Source: Cladobotryum mycophilum
Lineage: Eukaryota > Ascomycota > Sordariomycetes > Hypocreales > Hypocreaceae
Direction: 5' to 3'
DNA: 64,000 nt
Assembly (NCBI GenBank): GCA_036429605.1
Contig: CM071589.1
Coordinates: 1,240,001 to 1,304,000, forward strand
Below the pieces are notes generated by a model. The model was given only the letters and a program-made list of their open reading frames with translations. It was not told where the DNA came from and ran no database searches. Both the position numbers and the translations under genes were made by a program. Every line of letters begins with the position of its first letter. The first letter of the stretch is position 1. Positions 10,123 to 23,102 of the stretch are shown one piece after another.

Positions 10123-12672
10123 ATGGCTGAGGTGGATGCCGCTCCCACCTTTGGCGCAGAGCTGAAGGTGCGTCTCCGGATTCTCAAGGAAGAAGACACA
10201 CGACAACTACACAGAACAGAACGGGGAAACGAGACGATACGGTGTCATTGAGAGAAATGCTCGGATACTAATTAACTATAGGATGGCTTCAAACCAGCCA
10301 ACGCCTGGGTAAGCCATGGCATTGCTTGGCTCGATGACATTCAAGCTTTCTATCGCGAACGAGCCGCTATCGAGAAGGACTACAGCGCAAAGCTCGATGC
10401 GCTCGCCAAGAAGTACTTTGAGAAGAAGAACAAGAAGACCTCCTTGCTGAGTGTTGGCGATACTCCAACCATGACTCCTGGGTCGCTAGAGAGGTATGAA
10501 CAAGCTTTTCTACTGGCAACCTTACCTCGCAGGCCGGATCTCCGGGGACAGGGGAATGCGATGGATGATGCTGACGCCGAGTTCGCAGTGCTTCCCTTAC
10601 AACATGGTCTACACAACTCACGACGCTCGAGTCCCGCGCCAGCGAACACAGTCGCTATGCCGACCAACTCATCACACAAGTCGCCGAGCCCCTCAAGTTC
10701 TACGGCACCCGATTCGAAGAACTCCGAAAGCGCCATTCCGAGTACGCCGATAAGCTGGAAGCCAGTCGCGAAACTTGCTACGCCGACTTGCGCAAGACGA
10801 AGGGCAAATACGACAGCGCCTGCCAGGAGCTCGAGGCCAAGCGCAAGAAGACCGAATCGCATTATGACAAGACCAAGGCCCAGAGTAACTACCAGCATCA
10901 GCTGTATGAAATGAACAATGCCAAGAATACATACCTCATCACCATCAACGTCACCAACAAGCAGAAGGAGAAGTACTACCACGAGTATGTCCCAGAGGTC
11001 ATGGACAGCCTGCAGGACTTGAGCGAATTCCGAACCTTGAAATTGAATCTTTTATGGGGGGTTGCGACTCGCCTCGAGGGTGGCATGTTGCAGCAGAGCA
11101 ATGGAATGATGGACCACCAGGGCAAGGAGATTGAGAGAAATCTGCCCCATCTGGACTCGATGATGTATATGCGACACAACATGGGTGCATTCCAAGAGCC
11201 AGTAGACAAAGTATTCGAACCAAGCCCGGTCTGGCACGACGACAACGCCATGGTTGTGGATGAGACGGCCAAGATATACTTGCGCAACGTCCTAACAAAG
11301 TCCAAATCTCAGCTAGGAGACCTCCGGAGGGAGGTGGATAAGAAGCGGAGAGAAGTTGAGAACGTTAAGCGCCTAAAACAGCGTGTACGAGAGGGCACAG
11401 AGAAGAAGGACGAAGTAGAGGTTATCAAGGCGCTGTTTGGCATGCAGGAAGATCTCATTGCTACCGACCAAAAACGACTCACAGCCGAGGTCGAGACGAC
11501 GACAATCACAACTGCCGTTGGTGATGTGACACTGGGGGCCAAGAACCACAACTTCAAGGGACAGACTTTCAAGATCCCGACAAACTGCGATCTATGTGGA
11601 GAGCGCATCTGGGGATTAAGTGCAAAGGGCTTTGACTGCAGAGATTGTGGGTATACTTGTCATAGCAAGTGCGAAATGAAGGTGCCTGCGGATTGCCCTG
11701 GCGAGCAGAATAAAGAGGAGCGAAAGAAGCTCAAGGCTGAGCGCCAGGCTGCGGCGAATAAGCTATTGAAGCCTGATATGTCGCTCCCGGCACATATTTC
11801 GGATACTAATCTCACACGCACTAGCACCATGAACTCTATGAGCTCACATTCAGCGAGGCATTCAAACTCCGGGCTTGCAACGCCTGCCACGGAGGAGGCA
11901 CCGGCAGATATGGGCCCGAGTGCACCACCACCGAGTGCCCCTGCGCCTAGTGCACCGGCTCCGGGTGCTCCGGTTGCTGCCGCGGCGACTGCGCCGATGG
12001 CCAAGAGTCCCGCGCGCAGAAATAGAATTGTTGCGCCTCCACCAGTGGCTTACATTAAGGATGCGCCGCCAGAGAATCAGAACGGCCATGCGGAGAAGGA
12101 AGAGAAGAAGAAGGGAAAGATACTCTATTCGTTTGATGCGGGCGGAGATGGTGAGCTTTCCGTGGCAGAAGGCAAGGAAGTTATAGTACTAGAGCTAGAT
12201 GGTAAGTTCACAGCGCCTCTTTTCCCTTGCATTAAGAAGAGGGATGAAAAATGCCTAACAGTGTTATACAGATGGCTCAGGTTGGGTCAAGGTCCGTGAT
12301 GGATACAAAGAGGGCTTAGTACCCGCATCATACGTAGACCTCAACATCCCTCAAGCCCCTACAACACCCGCCCGGCCATCCTCAACACTATCCACGTCAA
12401 CCACTTCATCCGCTGGGGCCGGTGCCGCAGCCGCCGCCGCAGCAGCAGCAGCCAAGAAGAAAGGCCCTGCCGTTGCCCCCAAGCGAGGCGCCAAGAAATT
12501 ACGCTACGCCGAGGCGCTGTACGATTACACGGCGCAGAGCGGCGATGAGCACTCTATGGTCGAGGGCGAGAGGTTCGTCCTGGTGAAGGATGACGCAGGG
12601 GATGGGTGGGCGGAGATTGAGAAGGCGGGTATTACAGCGAGTGTGCCTGCGAACTATATTCAAGCCGTCTGA
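10123..12672 (+). CDS. bzz1: Actin-assembly adaptor Bzz1 (F-BAR, C1, two SH3)
   Basis: Four exons give 756 residues: 10123-10167, 10282-10493, 10589-12201 and 12272-12672. Residues from about 10 to 330 form an F-BAR (FCH plus coiled coil) domain, which senses or bends membranes: FGAELKDGFKPANAWVSHGIAWLDDIQAFYRERAAIEKDYSAKL, then long charged helices. An HR1-like coiled coil follows. A C1 domain lies at about 406-455 (HNFKGQTFKIPTNCDLCGERIWGL..CRDCGYTCHSKCE, with full His/Cys spacing). A Ser/Pro/Ala linker leads to two SH3 domains, at about 593-650 (ILYSFDAGGDGELSV..GWVKV..GLVPASYV) and 697-755 (AEALYDYTAQSGDEHSM..GWAEI..VPANYI). This is the domain order of yeast Bzz1, which recruits Las17/WASP and type I myosin at endocytic sites. 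The poly-Ala run before the last SH3 is a low-complexity linker. Confidence 0.95.
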
Positions 12673-13977
12673 GGGATGGATACGAGGATCGTAATTGGAT
12701 CGTGGAAAAAGGAGTTTGCGAATGAACACACTGGGCTGTAGGAGTTTTCTTTTTTCTATTTTTTTTCTATCATGCGTGGTGTGTGTGTATAAGGATGGGG
12801 AAATTCATAACCTGGCTGGGCTTTTTATCATCAAATTAGGAAGAGTAAAAAGGGGGGGGGGAGGAAGAAGAGGAAGGGGGGATAAGTAGACCTTTTTTTC
12901 CCTCCCAGCGCAAGCAAGGTTCTATACAACCACATCTGTGTATTCATATATATCTTCCATTTCCTCATCATTCTTAGCCAGGGGTCTTCTTTTTTTCTCT
13001 TCTTTTTAGGTTGTTCTTTGCATCAGGAATAGGGATAGGGAAAATGGATAAAAAAAAACAAGGTGTACATGACCAAAAAAAATTACGGCATCCAAGGCGT
13101 TTGTCAACCGTCCTCTTTGTTCCAAATTGGGTAGAGTAGGAAGAACCTGGAATCAAACGGACGTTTTCTCTCGTAAGCATCATCTTGACTGATCCGTGAA
13201 TCACGCTCGTTGATGTTGTCTAAGCCTTACCATTACGACTTCATGTCGCCACCCCTGATGTACTGCCCCCGTCCCCCCTCACAACGGAGATAACGCAGAT
13301 GAAAGTCCTAGACATGCGGTAATCACTAGAGCATGGAGAGATGAGGAAACCCGAATGCTAAGAGGCGCGTAAGAGCATGCGCAAAATCATGTTCACGTGT
13401 TCCCATTTATGAATGTAGGGGCGATTTCGTCTAAAATTACATCAAAGAATCCTATATCGTACAATTGCGGCCATGCAAAAATCCATAGCCTCCCCAATGA
13501 AACCCCAGTTGTATCATGCTCATTTCATACCAAAAAAGGAAAATATCATCCCGTGCTGCCGTATCAAACCGAGTGCAAATATGGGATATCATTTCGTCTT
13601 TCCGGATGCCACCCCCACCGCTTTCGTCCAAGGTAAAACGCCGTGTAAGCCCGTCCCAGGCCCAAAAAATACAGAAAAATCAAAAGCTGGTCATTCATTC
13701 GTCCGATGTAAGGGGTCTTCGTGCCGATTTCGTCCCTGCTTTCCCATCCCCCACGTAAAATAAGGAGGGGGTGAGAAAGCGCCTGTATAGTATAGCTTAC
13801 CGAAAAGTCTATGCATTATCGTTTTTGATGTGATGTGAGAGGGGAGTGTAGAGAAAAATGCCACCTAGAGTAGAAAAGGAATTAAGGCCGCAGTGGTATG
13901 CGGTAGGGCTGGATCGTGGGAAGGTAGGATTCCTCAGAGATCATATTCCCATCATTTGCGCTGTCGGTGCTTCTGGT
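12673..13977. other. Convergent 3' region with homopolymer-rich tracts
   Basis: This stretch lies between bzz1 (+) and the C2H2 gene (-). It has poly-T/poly-A and G-rich tracts (G9 near 12853, A-runs near 13051 and 13075). Short frames at 13400-13760 have no coding features. No gene is supported. Confidence 0.5.
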
Positions 13978-15008
13978 TCATGCGAACCAACGACCTGTCC
14001 GTACCGCATTTTGAAGTTCGGTGAGTTGCGCCATCATAGAGAGGGTGTTTTGGGATTGCTGCTCCATGTCCGACTTGAGTTTGTCGTTCTCTTCGCGGAC
14101 TCGTTTGAGTTCCTCCCTAAGCTGTGTGAGCTCGTCATCGATCCCTTGGTCGCTTGATGTTCGTTTTCGCTTTACCCCGGATCTTTCGCTGTCGTTATCG
14201 CCGGGCGATGTAGCTATCTCGGGAGGCGGGGTTGTGGTCTCGGTGTTGGTATGAACCCGGCGGAGATGCTCGTTGAGGTTCTCTTGTCGAGAAAATCCCT
14301 TGCCTGTATGTCTCTTGCAATTGGGATGAGGGCAATTGACTGTGTTCTTTGGACCACCATGTTTTCCATGAACTTCACGCTCGTGTCGAAGCAAACCTCC
14401 AGAATATGTGAAACCAGGAAGGTTTTCACATCCCTCGGCAGGGCAGCGATAAGGTCGCTCATGCTTGTCCATATGTTTGCTAGAAAGAAATATCAGCATT
14501 CGCCATAAAGCAGAATCTATATGTGATACCTACTTCCATTCGCATTTTCGCGAAAAAGCCCTAACTTCTTCCGTGCAATCATCCAGCGGGCAATGAAACT
14601 TGCCATCCGATTTCTTGTGAACTTCTCGATCTGGCTTCGGAATGGGCTTCACGCGCGATGTTGGTGGCGACCCTGCTCCCGGAGAAGGTTCCTTACTCTC
14701 AGGAGGTATCGGATCTGGTAAAGACGGGACATGAAGTGGCACCTGGATCGGCGATGAGAACACTGGCACACCAAGGTCCAGCTGTGCAGTATCCTGAACG
14801 ACACCATCGTCCTCGGCTAAAATGTCCCCCCATCAACCATGACACCTCTGTCATCTCCTAGCATCGCAGTATCCGCTGTGAAATGACTGAGATGCTCGGC
14901 TACTTCGGAGTCCGTATATCGCTGGTCGGCGCCATGGTCAGGGTCGTCGCCAATAGGCGGGTAGGCGCCTTCATGAAGAAAAGACCGAGGCTCGTAAGCG
15001 ACACTCAT
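13978..15008 (-). CDS. C2H2 zinc-finger protein with C-terminal coiled coil; apparent frameshift
   Basis: The exons in coding order are 15008-14534 and 14479-13978; the intron has GTAGGT..CTAG ends. The N-terminus is acidic and Pro-rich. About three C2H2 fingers follow: one starting CPLDDCTEEVRAFSRKCEW and spanning the intron to HMDKH, then CPAEGCENLPGFTYSGGLLRHEREVH, then CPHPNCKRHTGKGFSRQENLNEHLRRVH. A basic KRKR patch and a leucine-zipper-like helix (LTQLREELKRVREENDKLKSDM) come next, so the protein probably binds DNA as a dimer. The first frame (MSVAYEPRSFLHEGAYPP..GVMVDGG) ends in a stop just past a C6 run on the plus strand (14826-14831), while coding continues one frame over (ILAEDDGVVQDTAQLDLGVP). 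One more base in that run makes 976 + 1 nt come out exactly in phase across the intron. The specific target genes are unknown. Confidence 0.78.
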
Positions 15009-17946
15009 GGTTGCCTATATCCCGGAATTCCAGGTTGCGACTGTATAAAAGGAAGTTTGGCGGGACAACGCGGTGTGCGGGATGATGTGATGCGCCGACA
15101 AAGGTGGAGTAGCGGCTGCAGCACTCGACCGGCGAGTTGTGTTGCGAAGAGTGGCCAGTGCCGGTTGGCCTGAGGTTTTCTCTATCTGCAGCAAGCTCTA
15201 GCTCTTGCAGATGTCGATGCACCTTAGTTCGAGGTCGCACTTCCAATGGATGCTGGCCTGAAAATTCTGGTATGAAGGTTTTTGACAAGGTTACTCGATT
15301 CGGGCCAAAGTGGCGTTGTTGTGGATTAGTCAGCTCTAAATAAAGAGAGTGGAGCACGTGACGTAGGCGCTTCTGGTTGGTCGGTGCTCGTGCAGGCTCG
15401 TGCAGGCTCATGCAGTTAGAACCGTCGTCAAAGGTTGTCGGTAGAAATACGTCAGTAACCTTTGTCAGCAGCTTCGATAGACCTTGAAAACCCGACGCAA
15501 ACCTTGCCGTCTTTAATAGCTTATCCAAAGATGCTGAGATCCAGGCACCGAGGCTTGCCGTCTATTTGATGACTCGATCCTACCGAACAGCTGGAACATC
15601 CGGCGTCAATTTTACCCGTTGAGTGACTCACCGACCGTTTCTGTGGGGTCCAAACAGCTCACTATGCCACGTGAGGCAACCAGATCAGGCTGTGCCCGCT
15701 ATAATTACCCAGCATAACGCTTCGAATGCGTAACGTGCTAGGCAAGCAGTTGTGGGATCCCTCACTTGAGTTGTTTGCCCCCGTGAACTATGGTAGGTAA
15801 CCATGTATAAGCTCGCCTGAGATGAAGGCCAGTAGACTAATCCGTGGGTCGGCTTCGTGATTGACCTGGACGCTTGCCTAGCCATTCGTTTCCAGTACGC
15901 CTTGTGAACGAGTGCTTTGGCAGCCAACTCGGCCCTTCTGATTGACGGACCGTTGCCGCCTGACCCAAAAGGGCTTTGCTGTTGCCGAGACATTGCTGAG
16001 CTCTGATGAGCTGGGCCCAAAGATCTATGCCGGCATGGCTTCCTGTGGCTGTTGGAGCTGTGATCGGTGAGGCCAACGCACCATACTTGGATGCTCACGC
16101 CCAAGCCTGTCCCAGATAAGTAATCGACGTCACTACCCCTGGTAAGGAATCATGTTGCGATGCTGACAATGGATTTCCCGAATGTCAACGTGGCGGGATT
16201 TGAGTCAACGAGCCCAACTGCACAACCACGGATGCAGGAGTGAACCATATCCAACGAGCAGTACGTAGGATGGATTGTTAGGTCATCAGTGGCAAGCCCG
16301 GGAAATTGTTGTCCGTTTGTCATCCAGGACAACAGCAAGGCGGATGTCGACATTCCAGGTAGATTTCTCATTTCACTTGAATTGAGTCGCCTGTCGCAGA
16401 CTTGTGATGCGAAGGATCTAGTCATACGCACCAGAAGATGGTCGACTGACAATCCCTACTACCCACCAACAAAAGTCAGTGACAGTGTGGGCGTGGGCAT
16501 AAGTATGCTTATAGCATGAGTCTTGTCCGGCATGATGTAAAAAGTCCTGCAAGGCGGATTGCATTTCCATGGCGTTGTGTCCATGGCGTTGTAATAGTCC
16601 GTCCAGAAATGAAGAGGAGAGGCCGCCTCCAGAGGGCAGGGCAAACACAGGTATTAATAGCAAAAAAAGGGCATGCACATCAGTAACAATGAATGGTCCT
16701 GATTGAGATGAAGGTGCGAGGGGAATGCGCAGGGCAAAATTTTGAAGTCTTGCAATGGACAAAGTGATGGGCGAGAGGAGGGGAAATAATAGTCCAGAGG
16801 CGGTTGGTGTCTCCTCTTGTTGACAAGAGGGCAGGCTCAGGCATTGACGCATGTGAACCAGAAATATGAGGCTGGGATCTGCTCAAGGCGACCCCGGCGG
16901 GTGTCGTGACCGAAAGGTGTAAAAGCCTGACATCCTCAGGCAGACAGAAAATACCTACATAGGAATCCCGCGTCAACAAGGGATAAGGCAACCAACCTAG
17001 GTGGCGATTGGCCGATTTTCATGACAAGGCAATGAACGTCTATGGATGTATTTTATATATCTTTGATGCCATAGGCTCGTTGTCTATAAGCGTTGCGAGT
17101 CTCATTTACGCGTGGTCGCAACATTTACGCCATACCCGCTGTTCCGAGACATTGAAAAACCAGCCTCCGCTATTACTGCCTAGCAAGGACTGGAGATGCT
17201 GATGCTGATGATTATAATGATGCGGCCCTGTATCTCACAATATTGTGCTGTCAGATATGCCTGCACATCTTGATGTTTTTGATTTTTGATACCATGCTGA
17301 ATTCATTCAAACTTTATCCCTATCGATAGCCAAGCCCAGGCTGAGAGTACAATCTTGAAAGCTTATCTTTGACATTTAATGGATCCTTGCCTTATCACTG
17401 CATGATCCGGTGTCGGTAGACGCTCCACACCCATCAGTTATGATACCCTAGAGTAAAATCAGGTTTGCTCTCTACACATGGTATAAGGAGTTGGGATTCC
17501 TAATAAGAATTCCTATAATCAAATCCGTATCCAATCTAATATATACCCAGTAGTCAGTATTTGATTTATTCGCCAACCCGATCAGGGTTTCCCATCCATA
17601 GTACCTACGTAAAATGCGTCGAGGCAATCCATGGGTAGTAGTCGAAATCGATCTTATCTTGCTTGTTTAAGGGTTCCACTTATGGCTCACCTCGGTTGCC
17701 GCAGGTGTACACAGCTTCAGTGCTCAACAGACGCCGCCATGTTGAGATCCTTGGAACGCGATAGTGGAGCTCCACTTTCCAAAGGTTTTTCTTTCCGCAT
17801 CCTCATTTTTCTTCGCTCATTGAAACCTCTTTTCTTCACGTGTTGAAGCATTATTAAAGCAAGTTTTAAAAAGCATTTGATTTCAGTCTAGCCGGTCGGA
17901 ATAGCCCTCTCATCAACCATCTCATCATTGATGATCTGTCTGCAGC
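15009..17946. other. Gene-free 2.9 kb region between two divergent genes
   Basis: This stretch lies upstream of both the C2H2 gene (-) and the MFS gene (+). It shows a triplicated 12-mer GCTCGTGCAGGC-like motif near 15388-15414 and a repeated CCATGGCGTTGT near 16568-16591. Several frames of 100-185 codons occur on the minus strand, but they lack domain or codon signals and I do not call them. It probably contains the two promoters and decayed sequence. Confidence 0.45.
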
Positions 17947-19759
17947 ATGGTGCTGGAAGCAGAGTCATCCAATGGCCATACCAAGCATGCCGCCATCAAC
18001 ACCAGAAATGACACTTCATCATCCCATTCGTTCAATGATCCCGAAATTCATACCGAGGGCGATGTCCGACCGGCTGACTACGACGCCAAGACGATAGAGC
18101 GAGTATACAGGTGTGTACATCTATTCAACTGAGATAGAACCACTGGCGGCTTACCAAACAACATAGGAAAATTGATTTGAGAATTATCCCACGTCAGTTT
18201 AGTAAAATCATCTTTTTATTGACATGCCTAACTCGACTCAAATAACTAGCATTCTGGATACTCTACTTTCTTTGCTCAGCTATTCGTTCCAACATTGGCA
18301 TCGCTCAGACCATGAACAGAGACAAGGGCCATAATTTGGGTACTGTAATTGGATTGACCCCCAAGGACACTTCTACGGCGCTCGCTCTGTTCTACGTATC
18401 GTATGTCATCTTTGATTTCCCGTCAAACCTCATCATGAGCAAGGCCAGTCCACGAGCCTGGATGGCGCGTATCGTCTTTGCAACAGGCCTGGTTGGAACT
18501 TGCTTCACGGCGGTCCAGAGCCCTTGGAGTCTCAAATTTCTGCGCTTTTTGCTAGGATTGGTCATTGCCGGCATGTGGCCAGGAATGGCATTCTACCTAT
18601 CGCTATTCTATCCGCCATCGCGAACTGCCAAGCGTATCGGCATGTACTTTACTGCTTCACAAGTGTCCGCCGCGGTGGTGGGCCTAGTTTCTGCAGGCTT
18701 TCAGCTAATGGACGGTGCTGGTGGTCTTGTCGGCTTTCGATGGATGTTTCTTATATACGGACTTGTCACTATCGTTTTGAGCTTTACGTTGCTCTGGTGG
18801 CTTCCGGATCGCCCGCTTGCCCCTGGTCAAGTCAGAGAACAATCCAGTTTATTCAAGTGGCTGCCGCCTACCCCTGAAGTCCTCACCGGCGAGGATGCTG
18901 TTATTCACTATCACGAACTTGGACGTGTCTACCATGCTCGACCCTGGAATTTGAAGGATCTAGGCCTGGTTCTCCTGGACTGGCGATTATGGCCTCTGTG
19001 TCTCATGTACTTTGGCGTTGTTGGAGTTGGGATTGGCACTCAGCTTTACGGTTCAGTGATTATTGCTGCCATCCAACCAAAGGCAAGCGATATTGAAGTT
19101 AGTTTGCTTTTCGCTCCCATTTGGATTGTAAGTATCATATTCCTCACTTATCCTGTGAGAGGAATTTAACTAATTCTTGTTAGATGGATCTCATTGCCAT
19201 TCTGTTGGTTACGCCAGTTTCTGACCGATTTCACCATTTGCGGCCATTTTTCTTCTCTGCCGCTGTATGTGTTCAAATCGCAGGCCTTTTGACGACCACT
19301 TTTGCGGTCCAAAACGGCTGGGCACGGTACGGAGGTCTTTTAATGGTCGGCTTTGGTCTCGGCCCAACCGTCCCTATTTGCATGGCTTGGACCTCTGAGA
19401 TCTTCCAACGGCGGCATGGTGAGGTTGGTGTCGCAGCTGCCACGGCTCTGGTCTCTGGATTAGGCAACCTCGGCAGCGTCACCACAACCTATGCGCTGTA
19501 TCAGGGATGGCCAGAGGATGCGAAGCGCGGCCCACACCAATTCCGCAAGAGCAATCTGATCATGATTGGCATTCTTGGAGTGAGCATTGTGAGTGCCGTG
19601 GTCATGTTGGTGCTCCTGAAAGTGGTGGGCAACCCGCCAAGCCAGAAGCTCCAAAGTGAAGATTCAACAAACGTGTTTGCAGATGGAGCTGCGAGACGAG
19701 AGGCAGAACAACGCGGCTTCGGTGGCATGTCCCGATGGGCTAGACGCCAGCGAGCTTAA
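17947..19759 (+). CDS. MFS transporter, Dal5-like anion:cation symporter family
   Basis: Four exons give 547 residues: 17947-18110, 18167-18192 (a 26-nt exon), 18250-19127 and 19184-19759. The short second exon codes KIDLRIIP, the start of the first membrane helix, and its phases match on both sides. About 12 hydrophobic segments are visible. They include RSNIGIAQTMN, typical of the allantoate/pantothenate/nicotinate permease group, and SLKFLRFLLGLVIAGMWPGMAFYLSLFYP in the first half. A cytoplasmic loop with LTGEDAVIHYHELGRVY is followed by a second six-helix half ending in FGLGPTVPICMAWTSEIF. Fungal members carry organic anions such as allantoate, pantothenate, nicotinate or dipeptides across the plasma membrane; the substrate cannot be told from sequence. 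The C-terminal RWARRQRA tail is cytoplasmic. Confidence 0.9.
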
Positions 19760-22700
19760 AGCTCTGCTATGAAGTATCATTCTGAGATGCTGTCAGTCCC
19801 GAGCCGATCTTCAACAATCGCCTGACCGACCTCGTCCATTTATACCTTTCAACGTTGGGTAGCTCAACCTACCATTCTCGATATGGCTATTCCTTTGGCC
19901 TTGTGTGATTCTGTCAGATTTTTTCATTTTCGACATGGTTCGTCCAACATTTGTTCAGCCGGAGTACAGTTTCCTCGGAAATTACGCTTGCCTTTCTAGA
20001 AGAGACATTGTAGGTCTATCCCTCGTTGTGGAGAAAACCCGCGATTAGTTCTTCTCATCGACGACGGTGCTGTTGCAGCCGTCACTGGAGGAGAGGTATA
20101 GTGAACTCTAAACGGGTTGGAATGACAATGCCTTTGCGCTATCAGTTCAACTTGGTACTAGGTCTCACACGGCATACAAATATGTGGTTCCCCCCTTTAC
20201 TCAATGTTTTCTTGGTTTTTGTTTTCCTGTTTTATGATACCCCATTAGAGTTTATACCCGCCGTCAGACGAGTGTGTTTTTGGATCCTCGACGGCGACAG
20301 TGCTACTACGCCATCGCTGGGACTGCGTGTTTGGACCGAGGCTCAAGGTCCGACGACAATGCTGCTGCGCTATCGTTGGCGAGCCTCGTGGGCGTTATTA
20401 TGTGTCGTTGCCTTGGAAAGAGGAGGGATGGAGTTTGGCTTGACTCCTTGACTGCGGTATGCAAGACACTGTAGCTTTTTACCAGTAGCTTCTATTAGAA
20501 TGCAGTCCATATTTGATCCTCTCCCACTTGTTACCTTGCTTGCCAATGATGAATGGACTGGTAAAGATGGCTTGAAAAGGGATGGTCGTAAGGAATCCGG
20601 TGACTGAGCCATCCCTGTTGAGATCCTTGCTCGGTTACTGCGGGCTACTCCATATCACGCGATATGTTTTATAGTTGTTTACTCTTTTAAGAAGGTATAA
20701 CGACGCTGAAATATTCTTTAGAAAACAAGCATGAGACAAATGTCTTGAGAGTGGTCCCGACGGGAAAGACATAACAATGTACGTGAGCAAGTACTTGAGA
20801 GTAAAATGCACCGAATCAATACCGCCAACAGCGCGGAGTGTACACTTGAGGGAAAAGTCCGATTCTCAAAAAAAAAAAAAAAGATGTAACGTGACCAAGC
20901 GATTTTTTTTTAATCAGCCAAGTGGTTTTTTTCTTCTTTGTCCATGGAGTTTTGTTGCTCGAGATGCATGATTTTATTTGACCCCGCATGAAAAGGTGCT
21001 GGAATGCGGGGGAGAAACAGCAAGCTTTGCTTGTAAGTCACCCATCCATCCATCCATCTATCCATCCTGGGAATGAGATGTGTGTTTGCTGCATGGCGAA
21101 CCCTGTTGATCAACTGATCAACGCGGCTTTGCCTTGAATGGGGAGGGGGAGGTGGTGGTCGATGCGACACTGGCGACGGGTCTGGGGATCTAGTTTGCAT
21201 ACATGGCAGATTTTGATAAAAAAAAAAAAAAAAAGTTCCTTTGATTGAGTGGATTCCGATGACGGGGCATAGATATTGCATCCATGAGAATAAAGTGTTG
21301 GGTTGCATTATATCGCACCAGTCTAGGCTTGTCATACTCCACAACCACGGAGTCTTGCCGACTATGTTGATCTCTGATTTGTTTACTCTTCGCTTACGCC
21401 TTGAGATGATGGTGGTGATGATGATGATGAGGAGGTGAAATATCAACACCGCAAGTAGCCGGAGATGCTCCCCCTTGCAGATAGATACCTTGTCCGTCCA
21501 ACATGCTAAACTGCCTCTGCTCTACCGGGAGGAATGGGGGACGCCACGACTTTGAACAAACCTGGTATCTTTCTCTCCCCCCCTTGCCTTGCCTTGCACA
21601 ACAAGGTTGCAGTGCATGTAGTTGGAGAATACAAATGCTACACACCCCCTCACGGTTCCAGAGCCATGTGCCTGCGCATAGATAGGGTTTCTGCAGGCAC
21701 GTGTCTCATGGCCAACAAAGGGTCGGTTACAGTGGTGCATGTCATGTCACGCCTTGACTTTGAGTTTGGCCTTGTTGGTTTGCTTGGTAATATATACAAA
21801 GTAAGTAGAGTGAAGTTGGGAGTCACGGCATGAAAGTGTGGTGGTGGCATGTTCCCGTCCCAAGCCCAGGCACCATGGAAATGGTAGGTTGCCTGATTTC
21901 CACTGCCGAAAGGGGGGGGCTGCAGGGTAATTTACTCCGACTTGGGCTTCTTCTGCCACGGCGCACACATTCCGAACTGAAAAGCTGGCTGGATAGATAT
22001 TGGATTGGGAGTGCCGACGTGATGGTGGCGTAAGGGGGGCGTTGGGATGCTGGCTCTCTTTTTGGGGAGGTAGGTAAGTATGTCTGTGTCTGGCTGTCTG
22101 TCTGCAGGAGTTTAAAGGGGGAGGAGAGGGCAAGAGTGAAAGGTAAATGGAGGAAACGCAAAAGAAAAATCAGAAACGATGGATCCGAGCTGGGAGCTGT
22201 TCTCTTTCCCCGTCGGTGACATACTCGGGGAATCCCTGATTCCTCATCTCGTGTGTGTGAATGCCTTTTGGGTTGTTGGTTTGACAGACCGGAAGACGCT
22301 TGAGCCGAGCCAGGTTTCTTTGACTTGGTACAAGTAGTATGCAGCTGCAGTGAATACATAGTGTACATACAACAAAGAAAGAAAGAAAGACAAGCAAGGG
22401 TTTGTTGTGGTCTGCTGGTTCGCTGGTGCCTCTCACGGTGCAATCTTAAATGCATTTTCTGGGGTTGCATCGAACGGCACGCGACGTCTATTTTAGCACC
22501 TGCGCCGCAAAACAACAGTGATTTGAAAAGAGGGGGGGGGGGGTGCGCGCGGGTAACAAATTGGTCACCATTTCCGGTGACTTTGATTCCAGAGCGAGCA
22601 GCAGCGGTGTCTTTGTCGTTTTTCACATTTCTATTCCCGTCAGATGGGGATGACATATGTTGTTGGACGGTGGTGTGTTTTTGGAGCGGAAAGGCAAAGA

Positions 22701-23030
22701 AGTGATCGACAGTGGGGGGAGTGGGATGAATGGAAGCCAAGAAAGTCCCCGTGATGCGGAGAAAGTTGAAACTGCGGGGAGGAAGTGTGAACTGGGACCA
22801 ACAGCATGAAGAAGCAAGCAAGCAAGCACCCACCAAGTATTACTCGTACAACGACAAAACAAGTTGTCGAGAAAAGAAAGAAAAAGAAAAGAGCCAAGAG
22901 AATAAAAAAACAAAAAGGAAATTTGAACGAGGGCCCTTTGACACTTTAGTCGTTGAGTCTGACCCTGTTGCGGCTTAGACGAGTCCGTATTCCGTATTTA
23001 GTCGTCCGCTCTAATTTTACGGGTGGCTCT

Positions 23031-23102
23031 AGGGCTCCATGGCTCTATTTTTTGCCCTATAAGCGGCCGCGGGGACCTGAAGAGGGAGAGCCCTGGAGCC
23101 CT
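23031..23102. repeat. Imperfect inverted repeat with GAGCCCT motifs
   Basis: The left arm at 23031-23045 (AGGGCTCCATGGCTC) and the right arm at 23088-23102 (GAGCCCTGGAGCCCT) are reverse complements at 13 of 15 positions, separated by 42 bp that include GCGGCCGC. Further GAGCCCTG copies follow at about 23117 and 23172. The function is unknown. Confidence 0.55.

Noticed and set aside
14971..15528. 185-codon minus-strand frame upstream of the C2H2 gene
   Set aside because: Overlaps the C2H2 start in a different frame and has no conserved feature; probably the promoter.
16181..16240. tRNA-like 3' half on the minus strand (ACTCAAATCCCGCCACG)
   Set aside because: A T-arm-like string and a CGTGG/CCACG pair exist, but there is no D-arm or anticodon arm of proper length.
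21823..22836. 337-codon frame on the minus strand
   Set aside because: Low-complexity Ser/Pro/His/Cys composition, overlaps simple repeats, and has no domain, splice context or plausible start.
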